The position numbers were made by a program, and so were the translations under genes. From Leptospira sp. WS92.C1 (GTDB lineage: Bacteria; Spirochaetota; Leptospiria; Leptospirales; Leptospiraceae): a DNA stretch of 64,000 nucleotides. The DNA lies in NCBI RefSeq assembly GCF_040833975.1, contig NZ_CP162131.1:169001-233000 (forward strand), written 5' to 3'. The notes under the pieces were generated by a model, which saw nothing but the letters and a program-made list of their open reading frames with translations, had not been told where the DNA came from and ran no database searches. This document shows, one piece after another, positions 9,831-19,906 of the stretch (position 1 is its first letter; each line of letters opens with the position of its first letter).

Positions 9831-10718
9831 ATGAAAAAAATCATTTCTATCGTCCGAACCTTTTTCTATTTGCTCTCGGAAATTTTAGAATTCTTTGTAT
9901 CCCTAATCTCTTCGTTGATTCCGTCGGGTGTCGATCCCAACCTTTCGCGAGGTGATATCTACGTCGTCACCGGATTTCTTTCCGGCCCTTTCTTTTACTC
10001 CAAACTTTGCAAAGCTTTGCAATTGAAAGGATATCAACCTCGAATTTTGAAAATTCCCCCGTTTTTTCTAAACACAAAAAATGCGATCGAGAAGTTGGCA
10101 AATCAGATGGATTTGATTCCTCCGAAATCCGTTTTGATAGCGCACAATACCGGGGGGCTGCTGACTCTTCTTCTTCCGGATCGGAGTCGTCAGAAAATCA
10201 GAGGACTCGTGACTCTGGGAACCCCCTTTCGAGGAAGCCATTTGTTCTCCGTTCTTCCTGTGTCCGGCTTGCGTTATGGATCTTCTTACTTACAGGAATT
10301 TTTTAAAACATTCTTATTTATGGACCGGTTTCATCCTCTGGCTCCGTTTAAGGAATTCGTATTTTTTCCCGCCTCCTCTTCGATTTATGGCGAAGAAAGG
10401 GATCTATGGTTTGATATCCCGGGAAATTACAACCAGGTTCGCAAGGGTGAGAATATTCGCACGATCTTAGAATTTCTTGTGTTTCATTATCCGAGCGCGG
10501 CGGTAAGAGAATCGAAAAAAGCGGTATCGATACTTTCGGAATCGGGAAAAAAACAGAAGTCAAAAGGGAGCTCGAGAAAAACAGGATTCACTAAAAAATC
10601 GAATTCTCAAAAACCGATCGTAAAATCTAAAAAGAAGATAATTTCAAAGCCTACTCCGAAAAACTCGAAGATCGTTTCCAAAAAGTCGGTTGCAAAGAAA
10701 AAAAAGACAAGACGTTAG
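9831..10718 (+). CDS. Alpha/beta-hydrolase-fold (lipase-like) protein lacking the Ser nucleophile
   Basis: This 295-residue protein has the look of a PGAP1/lipase-type hydrolase. It has a membrane-interacting N-terminus (about 1-30), DIYVVTGFLSGPFFYSKLCKAL at the first core strand, and GLVTLGTPFRGSHLF after the elbow. The nucleophile elbow, normally GHSxGG, reads LIAHNTGG (about residue 104), so Asn replaces the catalytic Ser. From about 225 the protein ends in a Lys-rich tail with many KK pairs. It may be a non-catalytic fold relative, for example one binding lipid or anionic polymer, or may use another residue. The gene converges on the next one with a 10-bp gap. Confidence 0.65.
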   Translation: MKKIISIVRTFFYLLSEILEFFVSLISSLIPSGVDPNLSRGDIYVVTGFLSGPFFYSKLCKALQLKGYQPRILKIPPFFLNTKNAIEKLANQMDLIPPKSVLIAHNTGGLLTLLLPDRSRQKIRGLVTLGTPFRGSHLFSVLPVSGLRYGSSYLQEFFKTFLFMDRFHPLAPFKEFVFFPASSSIYGEERDLWFDIPGNYNQVRKGENIRTILEFLVFHYPSAAVRESKKAVSILSESGKKQKSKGSSRKTGFTKKSNSQKPIVKSKKKIISKPTPKNSKIVSKKSVAKKKKTRR

Positions 10719-10728
10719 CCGAAACAAC

Positions 10729-11289
10729 TTAACGTTCGTTTAACGTGCGGTATTGATTGTAAAGAGTGTCGTCCGAGTCAAAGATGGATTCGGACAGTGC
10801 GAAGATTTCTCCCGATTGCAGGGAAACGATTCGTGTCTGTAGTAAAAAAGATTGATCATTAAACTGAACTGTACCCAAAAGAATCAAATCCACTCCGGAT
10901 AGTTTGCCGATTTCTAATGTTTTATCGGAAAGCACAAGTCCCGATTTTTGAAACGTTTGTTCGTCGATAAGCCGACCCAACTGTAATTTTTCCACCAAAA
11001 CGATTTTACCCGGTTCCCCGATTTGCGATAAAAGTTGGCTTGAAATTGTCGCTCCCAAAACGGTCACTTGTCCGCTATCGTTTAGTAACGGAAAAACCGC
11101 GAGTTTTAGAACATTCTTTTTATCCGAAAAAGAACCCGCTTTGTTTGTTTGAATCTGTTTTTTAAGAGAAGCAGAGACTTCTTGTAAAACTGTTGCGAGC
11201 GTTTTCGGCAGATCTTTTTTTCCAAGACGTCCGGAGGTAGCGCAGGATACAAAAGACAAAAGTAAAAGGATCAAAATGGAACGTTTCAT
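10729..11289 (-). CDS. FlgO/CsgG-like lipoprotein
   Basis: This 186-residue protein has a lipoprotein signal, ILLLLSFVSC, with the modified Cys at about residue 16. The mature part follows the FlgO/CsgG-type pattern: KLAVFPLLNDSGQVTVLGATISSQLLSQI, then IVLVEKLQLGRLIDEQ, KLSGVDLILLGTVQF and LLQTRIVSLQSGEI. Such proteins act in the periplasm or at the outer membrane, often in assembly or secretion roles. Its start overlaps the stop of the 7TM-DISM gene upstream (11286-11289), so the lipoprotein and the receptor form an operon and may act together. Confidence 0.7.
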   Translation of the reverse strand: MKRSILILLLLSFVSCATSGRLGKKDLPKTLATVLQEVSASLKKQIQTNKAGSFSDKKNVLKLAVFPLLNDSGQVTVLGATISSQLLSQIGEPGKIVLVEKLQLGRLIDEQTFQKSGLVLSDKTLEIGKLSGVDLILLGTVQFNDQSFLLQTRIVSLQSGEIFALSESIFDSDDTLYNQYRTLNER

Positions 11290-13424
11290 TTAAAATACTT
11301 GACCAGGGTCACCCTGTTTCCGGTGGAATTGAATTTTACGACGTCAAAGGTGGAAAGTGCATACGCGATTCCTCTCATTTGTAAAGAAGCTGTCTCGATC
11401 TCGTTTGTTTTGGAAAGCGCATTTTGAATCATTCTTGCGTGATTGAAGCCCTTGCCTTCGTCCGTAATTCTGTAACCTACTTTCTGTTTGGAAAGAAAAT
11501 ATTCCACGAAAATTTTCTTCTCCCTATAATAAGGATCATTCTGACGAGTAAGAATAAATTGAAAGTAATTTCCGTTTTTTAACGCTTTTGCTTTGTCCTC
11601 GATGGAAATGTTTAGATTTCCGTGTTCGATCGCGTTGATCAACATTTCTCTAAGGCTTGTCCGGATTGACAAGGTTATGGTCGGATCCGTAAAACGAACC
11701 AGATTGAATGTAAGTCTTTGACTTAAAAGTTCTGCGTTTTGGAGATAGTTGTTGATAGAAAAGAAAATTCTCTCTTCGTCCAGAAATCTTCCCATAAGAT
11801 CCTGATCCGGTTCGTAGGCTCTTCCTAAAATTTCTCTCCCGGAATCGTGTTCTAAGATCTGGAGGCGGACTTGTAACTCTTTCGGTTCTTTTAGATATTT
11901 TTGAAGAAAGTCAGCCCTAAAATAGATGGGCTTTCCGGTTGAGGAAAGCTCTTCCAGCCTTTCCATCACATACAACTTTTTGAATGCGTCTTCAAGACCT
12001 CCGGTATTATACATCAACTCTAGGAAATTCTTACCGATTACGTCCGGGGCTTTAAAACCAATAAACGAGGAGACCGCTTTGTTGGTTCCGGTGATATTTC
12101 CGTGAGCATCCAAATTGAATAGAAAATCCTCCTCACCTTCGTATAAATTCTTATATTGCACGGCGGTTTGTTCGTGTCTGATCTTGAGTTGGTGTAGGGT
12201 TTCAGCCTGATTTTCCAGGGTAAGCGAAAGTTGTTTGATCCGATCCGCGAGTCCGAGGGAAAGTAACGCGACTTCGAGTGCGGAACCGATTTGAAGTCCC
12301 CACTGTGTGAAAAAATTGTCGGGAAAGATTCCGAACGCTTTCATCGCATACAAAAAACTTCCTAAAATGAGAACAAACCATGCCGTAAGGAAAAAACGCG
12401 CGGGACGATGCCCTTTCCAAACACACTGCAGGCTATTTATCAAAAGTAAGAGCAGAACTACGAGCAGAAGAACCAAACTGGAAATTACGCTAAAGGTATA
12501 ACTAAAAAATGTAAGAGATCCTACACATCCCAATCCCGAAAGCATCATAATCGGATAATACAATTTATCCGTAAGAGGAGTAACTCTCGCGGATTCCAAA
12601 AACAATTTCCCGAACATACACGCGGCGAGATAGGCGGAAAACATAAAAAAAGGAAGACAGATGTTTCCCCACTCTGGATTATTCGGCCAAAAAAACTGAA
12701 ACGAAAGTCCGTTTAGGGTCATCTGAAAAAGAATATCAAAAAAAATGAATATACTGTAATAAAGATAACTTTTGTCCCGCGTCGTGATTAAAAGAAAAAG
12801 GTTGTAGATAAACATTACGATCATCGTTCCGTAATAAAACCCGAGAGTGGTGTATTCTTGCGCGGTTTGTTCTAAAAATTCCGTTCTGGAATAAGCGATC
12901 AAGGGAACTATAAGCGAGCTTTTGGATTGAATTCTAATATAATAATCGTTTTTAGAAAGTGGAGGTTCGCTCAGTTGAAACGGGAAGTCTCGATTCTCCG
13001 CTAACCGGGAGGAAAACGGTCGTGTGTCTCCTGTGATCACTAACGGTCTTACTCCGTCTCGTGTGGAAAAAAATTGTAAAGAATCGATCAGACTATACTC
13101 GTATTGAAGAACCCAGTTCCGAGTGGCTCGTTCCGGATTTGCAACGGGGATCCGAACCCAAATCGCCGCATCCGAATAACCGAGACTATTGTTAAAAAGA
13201 GGAATCGATCTTCCGGATCGAAAAATCTTCTGAACCTCGGGAAACGAAAGTTTGCCGGTATGATCTTCGTAGAAAGTAAGATAGGGCTGAAGATCCAGCC
13301 CCTCCATGATGGCGCCGGGTTCGAATGTTTCGGAAGAATCGTTTTGAGAGAATATCGAAAAACCTCCGGAAAAAATCAAAATCATACAAAAACTGATTCT
13401 GATTTTCCGAAGTTTTGAATTCAC
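11286..13424 (-). CDS. 7TM-DISM receptor with PAS and RsbW-type ATPase output
   Basis: This 712-residue membrane sensor has a signal peptide (about 1-27), an extracytoplasmic DISMED2-like beta domain (about 40-185, with LQYEYSLIDSLQFF and YYIRIQSKSSL), and seven membrane helices (about 195-395). A coiled coil (about 400-420) and a PAS domain (about 420-530, NLDAHGNITGTNKAVSSFIGF) follow. The last about 150 residues resemble the HATPase of anti-sigma kinases: LREMLINAIEHGNLNIS (N-box) and GYRITDEGKGFNH (G1 box). I see no HisKA dimerisation His box. The output is therefore probably partner-switching rather than a two-component phosphorelay. It overlaps both its neighbours by 4 bp. Confidence 0.8.
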   Translation of the reverse strand: MNSKLRKIRISFCMILIFSGGFSIFSQNDSSETFEPGAIMEGLDLQPYLTFYEDHTGKLSFPEVQKIFRSGRSIPLFNNSLGYSDAAIWVRIPVANPERATRNWVLQYEYSLIDSLQFFSTRDGVRPLVITGDTRPFSSRLAENRDFPFQLSEPPLSKNDYYIRIQSKSSLIVPLIAYSRTEFLEQTAQEYTTLGFYYGTMIVMFIYNLFLLITTRDKSYLYYSIFIFFDILFQMTLNGLSFQFFWPNNPEWGNICLPFFMFSAYLAACMFGKLFLESARVTPLTDKLYYPIMMLSGLGCVGSLTFFSYTFSVISSLVLLLVVLLLLLINSLQCVWKGHRPARFFLTAWFVLILGSFLYAMKAFGIFPDNFFTQWGLQIGSALEVALLSLGLADRIKQLSLTLENQAETLHQLKIRHEQTAVQYKNLYEGEEDFLFNLDAHGNITGTNKAVSSFIGFKAPDVIGKNFLELMYNTGGLEDAFKKLYVMERLEELSSTGKPIYFRADFLQKYLKEPKELQVRLQILEHDSGREILGRAYEPDQDLMGRFLDEERIFFSINNYLQNAELLSQRLTFNLVRFTDPTITLSIRTSLREMLINAIEHGNLNISIEDKAKALKNGNYFQFILTRQNDPYYREKKIFVEYFLSKQKVGYRITDEGKGFNHARMIQNALSKTNEIETASLQMRGIAYALSTFDVVKFNSTGNRVTLVKYFK

Positions 13425-14626
13425 AGAAACCCTTTGAGTACACGAAATAAGTCTGCGGTTACGATGAATGTGCCGATGCTGCTACCGATTTGAGGAAGCA
13501 TAAACACCATAAAGATGCGGATCACGTTATTCTTCCAATAACCCTTCCAGTGTTCGGAGTCTTGCGCTATTTTTTCAAAGTCTTCCACAAGCGGTTTTCG
13601 AAGCCAGGATTCTGAAAGTGCCGCAACCCAGCCCGGTTTGACCACAGGATTGAAATTTCCGACCGGCGCCGCAAGAAACGCAAGAACGACCGAAATCGGA
13701 TGGGCCAGCGCAATGATGGCGCCTAACGCAGCCAATCCGCCTTTGACTAAAATCCAACGAAGTACGAACTCCTGGCCTTGTTGTCTTCCTCCGAAATAAA
13801 ATACTGTAAAAATCAACGCCAGAAAAATTCCGGGTATAAGAAGTCCTTTCCATCGATCCAGTGCGGTTTTTTGGGGAATATGATCAAGTTGGGAAATATC
13901 TTTCTCTTCGTGAATATGATTCATGATTCCTTGGAGATGTCCGGCCCCTACGACTGCAAAGACCTTCTTGCCTTCTCTCGCCGATTCCCTGATTTTCTGA
14001 GCGAGATAGGAGTCTCTTTCATCGATGATTACGTTCTTGATGGATTCGTAACGTTTTGGAAGTTGGGAAAATAAATCCTTAAGTACGTCCTCGGATTTCA
14101 TCTCTTCGATTTTTTCTTCCGAAATATCCTCTTTTACAAAAAGAGATGTGAGTAATGCCGAAAGCAGAAACATCCGGTTGAAAAATCCGATATTCCACCA
14201 AGCGCGTTTGAGGGTCGTAGAAACTTCCCTGTCTATGGGAACAATTCTTGCTTTGGTTCTTTCTCCTTCGGTGATGGCCATCCTCATCTCGTCTCCGGGA
14301 CGAATGGAACCTTTGCCCAATTTTTTCTGAAATGCGGAAAGAATCAGACTCGAAAGAAGAAGATACATCTTTCGTTCTTTAAAAACTTTGAATATATCCA
14401 GTTTTTTCCAATGTTCGGAATCTTTGACCGAACGCATTCTGGAATTACAAAGTTCCACGCAGATCGTGTCCGGTTTTTCTTCCCGGATGATTCTTTGGAC
14501 TTCGTCGATGCTTTTTTGACTGATATGTGCGGTTCCAAGGATAGTTACCGGAACCTTACCGAGTTTGAACGATTGGATCGGTTCCGAAGTTTTGTTCTTT
14601 TTTTTCTGCTCTATTGTTTTTGCCAT
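13421..14626 (-). CDS. TraB/PrgY family membrane protein
   Basis: The N-terminal half carries the TraB/PrgY pattern: VTILGTAHISQKSIDEV (GTAH motif), DTICVELCNSRM (E of VELC) and KVFAVVGAGHLQGI (GxGH). This is a fold related to the Tiki/EreA-type hydrolases. The C-terminal part has three or four membrane helices. The family includes the enterococcal pheromone shutdown protein, but its biochemistry is unsettled. The ATG at 14626 is preferred over a TTG ten codons upstream. Its stop overlaps the 7TM-DISM start (ATGA), so it leads that operon. Confidence 0.78.
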   Translation of the reverse strand: MAKTIEQKKKNKTSEPIQSFKLGKVPVTILGTAHISQKSIDEVQRIIREEKPDTICVELCNSRMRSVKDSEHWKKLDIFKVFKERKMYLLLSSLILSAFQKKLGKGSIRPGDEMRMAITEGERTKARIVPIDREVSTTLKRAWWNIGFFNRMFLLSALLTSLFVKEDISEEKIEEMKSEDVLKDLFSQLPKRYESIKNVIIDERDSYLAQKIRESAREGKKVFAVVGAGHLQGIMNHIHEEKDISQLDHIPQKTALDRWKGLLIPGIFLALIFTVFYFGGRQQGQEFVLRWILVKGGLAALGAIIALAHPISVVLAFLAAPVGNFNPVVKPGWVAALSESWLRKPLVEDFEKIAQDSEHWKGYWKNNVIRIFMVFMLPQIGSSIGTFIVTADLFRVLKGFL

Positions 14627-14827
14627 TCCATATGCAGGGTATGAAACTGAGATCAATGAGTAAAATGAAATTCTGGTCTTTTGAAATCCGAATTTGCTTC
14701 TTTTTGAACGTTGTGGTATTCAGTTCTTTATAACGTCTCAAAAAAGTATTGAAGAATTCCGGAGGCTACAATACTGTCTCGGATACTCTTTTAGAATGAG
14801 ATTTATCACCGGGATATCTGGATACAA

Positions 14828-15334
14828 ATGCTGGGAAAAGGAACGAAGATAATCAATGTCGGAATCGCCGATCTACAAGGGGGACAATCCCCTGAAATTC
14901 TGAGAACGACTCTTGGATCCTGTATCGGGGTCGTATTTTATGCCCCCGAAAAAAAAACAGGCGCGATGGCGCATTTTATGCTTTCAAAGGATCCGGGCGG
15001 AAAGGATTCGCAAAAAAATCCGCTGAAATACGCGGAAACCGCAATCCCCTTATTGATTAAAAAGATGACCGAATTGGGTTGTCATCCGGGAGATTATTCG
15101 GTGCGCCTTTTTGGCGGAGCGTCTATGTTCAAAGGAGTTCAGTCTAGTTTCCTTCAACATATCGGCGAACAAAATATTCTGACTGCAAGGACCCTTTTGG
15201 AGCAAAGTAAAATTCCGGTAATTGTAGAAGACGTTGGAGGCAACGATGGGAGAACGATCAGTTTGTATTTGGACGACGGACGGATTCTTTTAAAAAAAGC
15301 GGGGTTTGAAAAATACCTCTACAAGGTCAGGTAA
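14828..15334 (+). CDS. cheD: CheD chemoreceptor glutamine deamidase
   Basis: This 168-residue protein has the CheD active-site motifs: [12 protein letters not shown] (nucleophile Cys) and GAMAHFML (His), followed by the family block [11 protein letters not shown] and VGGNDGRTI. CheD deamidates Gln in methyl-accepting chemotaxis proteins and interacts with CheC or CheY in several phyla. It starts a plus-strand unit with the HDOD gene 11 bp downstream. Confidence 0.9.
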   Translation: MLGKGTKIINVGIADLQGGQSPEILRTTLGSCIGVVFYAPEKKTGAMAHFMLSKDPGGKDSQKNPLKYAETAIPLLIKKMTELGCHPGDYSVRLFGGASMFKGVQSSFLQHIGEQNILTARTLLEQSKIPVIVEDVGGNDGRTISLYLDDGRILLKKAGFEKYLYKVR

Positions 15335-15345
15335 GAGAAGAGAAG

Positions 15346-16193
<848 letters not shown>

Positions 16194-16197
<4 letters not shown>

Positions 16198-16733
16198 AAA
16201 AAAATTTCGCTTTGATCGGCCCGAGAGGTGTCGGTAAATCTAAAATTTCACGTAAGTTATCCAAAATCACAGGTATGCCCGTGATTTCGACCGATATGAT
16301 CGCCGTTTATGAAATCGGGGGAATTTCGATCCCTGAATTCATTCAAAAAAACGCGGGAAATTGGGAGTCCTTTCGAGATCTTGAGTTTAGGATCCTAGAA
16401 AAATTACAAAATTCCAATGGAATCATTTTAGATTGTGGGGGGGGAATTCTATTTGATTTGGACACCAAAGGAAAAGAGATTCCGAGTCCTCGGAAAACGA
16501 ATCTTTTGAAGTCTTTTTGCACTGTTTTCGGTCTTTCCAGATCGACCGAAATTTTGGTCGAAAAAATCCAAAATGATCCTACTCGCCCTCCGTTAAGCGC
16601 TCTTACTTCCTACAAATCCATTTTGGAAACCAGGCTTCCTTATTATGAAGCGGCTTCGGACTATTATATGCAAATCGATGATTTGAAGGTCGAAGAGATT
16701 TGTGACAGAATTCTCCAAAAAATTGAATATTGA
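16194..16733 (+). CDS. aroK: Shikimate kinase
   Basis: The TTG start overlaps the HDOD stop (TTGA), indicating translational coupling. The 179-residue enzyme phosphorylates shikimate in the chorismate pathway. It has a Walker A (GPRGVGKSK, about 8-16), a shikimate-binding Asp in [17 protein letters not shown] (RxxE-like), [11 protein letters not shown] (the GGG loop) and the lid and adenine part near NDPTRPPLS. These are the standard AroK landmarks. The company of chemotaxis genes is not functionally informative. Confidence 0.85.
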
Positions 16734-16845
16734 ATTGACACACTTTGGCAATCTTTGATTTCTTTTTTACAAAGCTATTAAAAAAGAATATTGAAACCGT
16801 GGAATGGTTAGGAATGACCCAACCCGGTTTTTAGGAAGAGAAGAG

Positions 16846-17742
16846 ATGCCAGAATTGGAAATTTCAAAAAAGAACAAACATTCGATCGAAAGACTCACGA
16901 AAACCATACGTCAGAGAAATTATAAGAAAGCGACCGCTTATACTTATCTCAAATACAATATTGATTTTCTCAATTTTGCGGATAAACCCGCGGAAAAAAT
17001 CAACCTAAAGGATTTGAATCGATATATGGAGTATTTGAGAAAGAAAAAAGTATCTTCTTCAACGATTCAGATCAACGTAAGTTCTCTCAAGATGTTTTTT
17101 GAGGACGTTATGAAAATGGACCTGTTCCGTGGTTTTCAAAGACCCGTGCGGGAATACAATAATCCGAACGCGATTACTTATAAAGAGATGCAGAATATTC
17201 TAAAAGCCGCATCTATCAATCCCAAACACGAATTGATGTGCGGTCTTGTTTATTTCGGCGGCATGCGCGTAGGAGAATTGATTTCGCTTAAATGGAATCA
17301 TCTGGATTTAAAAAGAAAAATGATTCAGATCAAATCGAGTATATCTTCCCAATCCAGAAATCTGGAAATGACGAGCGAGTTGGCCAATTTGATCAGGAAA
17401 TATGAAAAAGAAGTCCTAGTTTCCTCAAACGCGTTCTTGTTCCCAGGTAAAAATCCTGGATCGCACACTACTTCTAGAAATGTGGAACGAATCATTTCCG
17501 AAATCGGAAAAGCTTCGGGAATCGGAAGTCCGGTAACCGTGTTTACTCTCAGACACAGCAGGGCATTGCATTTGATTGCGGACGGATTTCCATTGGATCA
17601 AGTTAAGGATTTTCTCGGACACAAAACTTTGGCGAGTACGGAATCCTATATTCCCATTAAAAAGAATCTAAGAGCCGCGGTACGCGAAAAATCAAAACAA
17701 GACGCGTTGCGGAATATTCGTAAAAAATTTAAAACCGGTTAA
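16846..17742 (+). CDS. Tyrosine recombinase/integrase, atypical HxxR box
   Basis: The preferred start is the ATG at 16846, with the purine-rich GGAAGAGAAGAG just before it; an ATG 14 codons upstream is the alternative. The N-terminal SAM-like core-binding domain (about 10-105) precedes the catalytic domain (about 115-298). Catalytic landmarks are Arg in [13 protein letters not shown], Arg in FTLRHSRA, His in FLGHKT and Tyr in STESYIPI. The usual His of the HxLR box is Phe here. Size and layout are like XerC/D or phage integrases, but I see no att repeats, tRNA or phage genes. It could be a resident recombinase. Confidence 0.78.
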   Translation: MPELEISKKNKHSIERLTKTIRQRNYKKATAYTYLKYNIDFLNFADKPAEKINLKDLNRYMEYLRKKKVSSSTIQINVSSLKMFFEDVMKMDLFRGFQRPVREYNNPNAITYKEMQNILKAASINPKHELMCGLVYFGGMRVGELISLKWNHLDLKRKMIQIKSSISSQSRNLEMTSELANLIRKYEKEVLVSSNAFLFPGKNPGSHTTSRNVERIISEIGKASGIGSPVTVFTLRHSRALHLIADGFPLDQVKDFLGHKTLASTESYIPIKKNLRAAVREKSKQDALRNIRKKFKTG

Positions 17743-17744
17743 GC

Positions 17745-17776
17745 AAATTGCCGATTCGAATCAATCGGCAATTTTC
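17745..17776 (+). terminator. Strong hairpin after the tyrosine recombinase
   Basis: AAATTGCCGATT (17745-17756) and AATCGGCAATTT (17763-17774) are a perfect 12-bp inverted repeat around a six-base loop, ending in TTTTC. It starts two bases after the stop codon. The U-run is short, but the stem is strong. Confidence 0.65.
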
Positions 17777-17925
17777 ACAATCGTTTCCGCTTTGGTTCGC
17801 GATGATCGTTAAAGATTTTAAGGATCATCTTTTACAGAACAATGGAAATCGATTCTTTTGTTCGAGATGTTATCTGGATCACTGTCCGGTTTTCGAGTTC
17901 GGAGGAATCGTTTGATTGTAAATTC

Positions 17926-18732
17926 CTAACCTTTTTTGTAGATTGACTGCCTCTTTCGACCTTTTTTCCGAAGCATCGGACCGAGAGAACCGGTCATTGC
18001 AGGAAACATATTTCCGATTTTTGCCAGGATTCCCCTACTTCCTGGGATTAAAACTTCCAAAGGTTTTTTGGTGAGAATTTTTCCCAAGATCATCTTGGAT
18101 ACTTCTTCCACTGTGAGAACTTTATCTCCCGAAAAAGTCATGGATGCCTCTTCGTAGTCCTTTTGCAGATCCAACATAGGTGTTTTGATCGCGTCCGGAC
18201 AAACCACCGTGATAAAAACGTTCTTCTCTCTGAGTTCTTGAGCGATCGCGAGTGAAAAACCTCGAACTGCAAATTTGGACGTGGAATAAAGAGAAATTCC
18301 AGTGATCGGTGCCACACCCGCGAGAGACGCGATGTTGATAATATGCCCTGCCTTGGCCGCCACCATACGAACCGCGGCTTCTCTGGTTCCATACATCACA
18401 CCTTTTGCATTGATATCCATGTGACGATCGATCTGAGACGCAGGCACTTCGTAGATATAACCCGGAAGCAAATAACCGGCTACGTTGAGAAGGACGTCGA
18501 GTCTTCCCCATTTTTTGTAAACGAGATCCATAACCTTTTTCCAATCGGAGGCCGAGCTGACGTCTAACTTGGAAATCAGGATCCTGTCTTTTTCATTTTT
18601 CCACTGCGCCCCGAATTTTTTGAGTTCTTTCTCGTTGATATCCGTGATCAGAATGGAATGTCCCGCGGCATACGCGTCCTCCGCCAACTTTTTCCCGAGT
18701 CCACCCGCACATCCTGTAATCAAAAAAATCAT
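17926..18732 (-). CDS. Short-chain dehydrogenase/reductase
   Basis: The ATG at 18732 follows GGGAGAA, so the longer frame into the upstream gene is not used. The 268-residue NAD(P)-dependent oxidoreductase has ITGCAGGLGKKLA (Rossmann glycine motif), DVLLNVAGYL (NAG-like), IINIASLAGV (catalytic Ser in the following ITGISLYSTSKFAVRGF) and the YxxxK pair YSTSK. The C-terminus is basic. It starts 11 bp after the MBL-fold gene, so they are one transcription unit. The substrate is unknown. Confidence 0.83.
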   Translation of the reverse strand: MIFLITGCAGGLGKKLAEDAYAAGHSILITDINEKELKKFGAQWKNEKDRILISKLDVSSASDWKKVMDLVYKKWGRLDVLLNVAGYLLPGYIYEVPASQIDRHMDINAKGVMYGTREAAVRMVAAKAGHIINIASLAGVAPITGISLYSTSKFAVRGFSLAIAQELREKNVFITVVCPDAIKTPMLDLQKDYEEASMTFSGDKVLTVEEVSKMILGKILTKKPLEVLIPGSRGILAKIGNMFPAMTGSLGPMLRKKGRKRQSIYKKG

Positions 18733-18743
18733 GTCATTCTCCC

Positions 18744-19841
18744 TTAGGTCACCGGAGATCCGAAAGACAGCCTTCCAAAGCTGAACGTTGGAGCGGTTCC
18801 GGGAAACAACCAATAACTCGTCATCTCCGAAGAAGGCATAACGTTGTAGAAGTCCGGATTTCTTTTGGAGATCCCGGCCATTTCTTTTTCTTGAACCATG
18901 GATATATACTGATCCAGTCCGATTTCCAGTGTGTTTCCATTGAGGATGACTTCCATCCCGGTTGTCTTTGCATATTTTTTAACTCCCGGAATTCTTGATT
19001 TTGAAGGAGAATAGTTGTCGGCGCTCACCCCGTTTTCACTGGAAACAAAAATTCCTTCGGGAGTATGTGCGACCAAGGAATGATTTCCGTATGTATGTCC
19101 CGGTGTGCGAATCAGAGCCACTCCTTGTCCCAATTCCACGTCTCCGTCCAAGAGTACGATTCGATCGCTTGCAACACCGCCGGTTCCGTTCGGACAATAC
19201 CAATCGGATTGAGGTGGAAGTAACCCCTGTACCGAATCCCATTCCGGCTTCATCACAAGAAGTTTTGCATTGGGGAAATATCCTTTTTCTCCGTTGGCTC
19301 CCAACCATTTTCGAATGTCTTGGGTATGAAGGTGATCGTAAGAGATATAGTCCACTTTTTCGGGTGCGATGCCTGCATCCTGAAGACATTCTTCGACCGT
19401 GTTTAAGATCGGAGCGATGATCTTTTTGCCGATGGATTGAAACGGTCCGAAACTTTCGGCGAGTCTTTTGAAAAACGGAGTTTCCGCGTTTCCATCCAGA
19501 TCCGAGGGGGAAAACAAAAGCGTTTTGATCCCGTCAGCGGTTCTATATTGAATGATGAACAATCGATTTAGAATATGCATATATGGAGTGGGAAGGCTAT
19601 ACGCATTCAAGAGCGCGTAACGCGTAGGATATGGAACCCGAATCAGGTCGTACGATTTGTAAAATACTACCTGAGAACCCGAGAGCATTTTTTCCCGAAA
19701 TTTACGGGATCGTTTTCTTACTTCCTCAAGACGATCGACCGGATGAGGCAGATCTCTGGAACCGACGAAGTCTTGAATCGTCTTGATGGAAGAATCTTTT
19801 TTTGTTTTGGGTGTGGGTTTGGACGCGATTTTTTTTGCCAT
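18744..19841 (-). CDS. MBL-fold metallo-hydrolase
   Basis: The 365-residue protein has the metal site of the metallo-beta-lactamase fold in the variant YDHLHTQDIRKW (HxHxxD) and the later RTPGHTYGNHSLV motif. An extra basic N-terminal segment (about 1-55) precedes the fold, and an Asp-containing DGDVELGQG and FVSSENGV follow. The substrate is unknown. It is upstream of and cotranscribed with the SDR. Confidence 0.72.
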   Translation of the reverse strand: MAKKIASKPTPKTKKDSSIKTIQDFVGSRDLPHPVDRLEEVRKRSRKFREKMLSGSQVVFYKSYDLIRVPYPTRYALLNAYSLPTPYMHILNRLFIIQYRTADGIKTLLFSPSDLDGNAETPFFKRLAESFGPFQSIGKKIIAPILNTVEECLQDAGIAPEKVDYISYDHLHTQDIRKWLGANGEKGYFPNAKLLVMKPEWDSVQGLLPPQSDWYCPNGTGGVASDRIVLLDGDVELGQGVALIRTPGHTYGNHSLVAHTPEGIFVSSENGVSADNYSPSKSRIPGVKKYAKTTGMEVILNGNTLEIGLDQYISMVQEKEMAGISKRNPDFYNVMPSSEMTSYWLFPGTAPTFSFGRLSFGSPVT

Positions 19842-19906
19842 CTCTTTTGTTCCTCGATTTCGGATGTGATCTTGCTTTTTTAGATTTTAAAAGTCAATTC
19901 AATGGA

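Noticed and set aside
16804..17776. Integrated prophage or genomic island at the recombinase
   Set aside because: No att repeats, tRNA or phage genes are seen; the neighbours are ordinary chromosomal genes.
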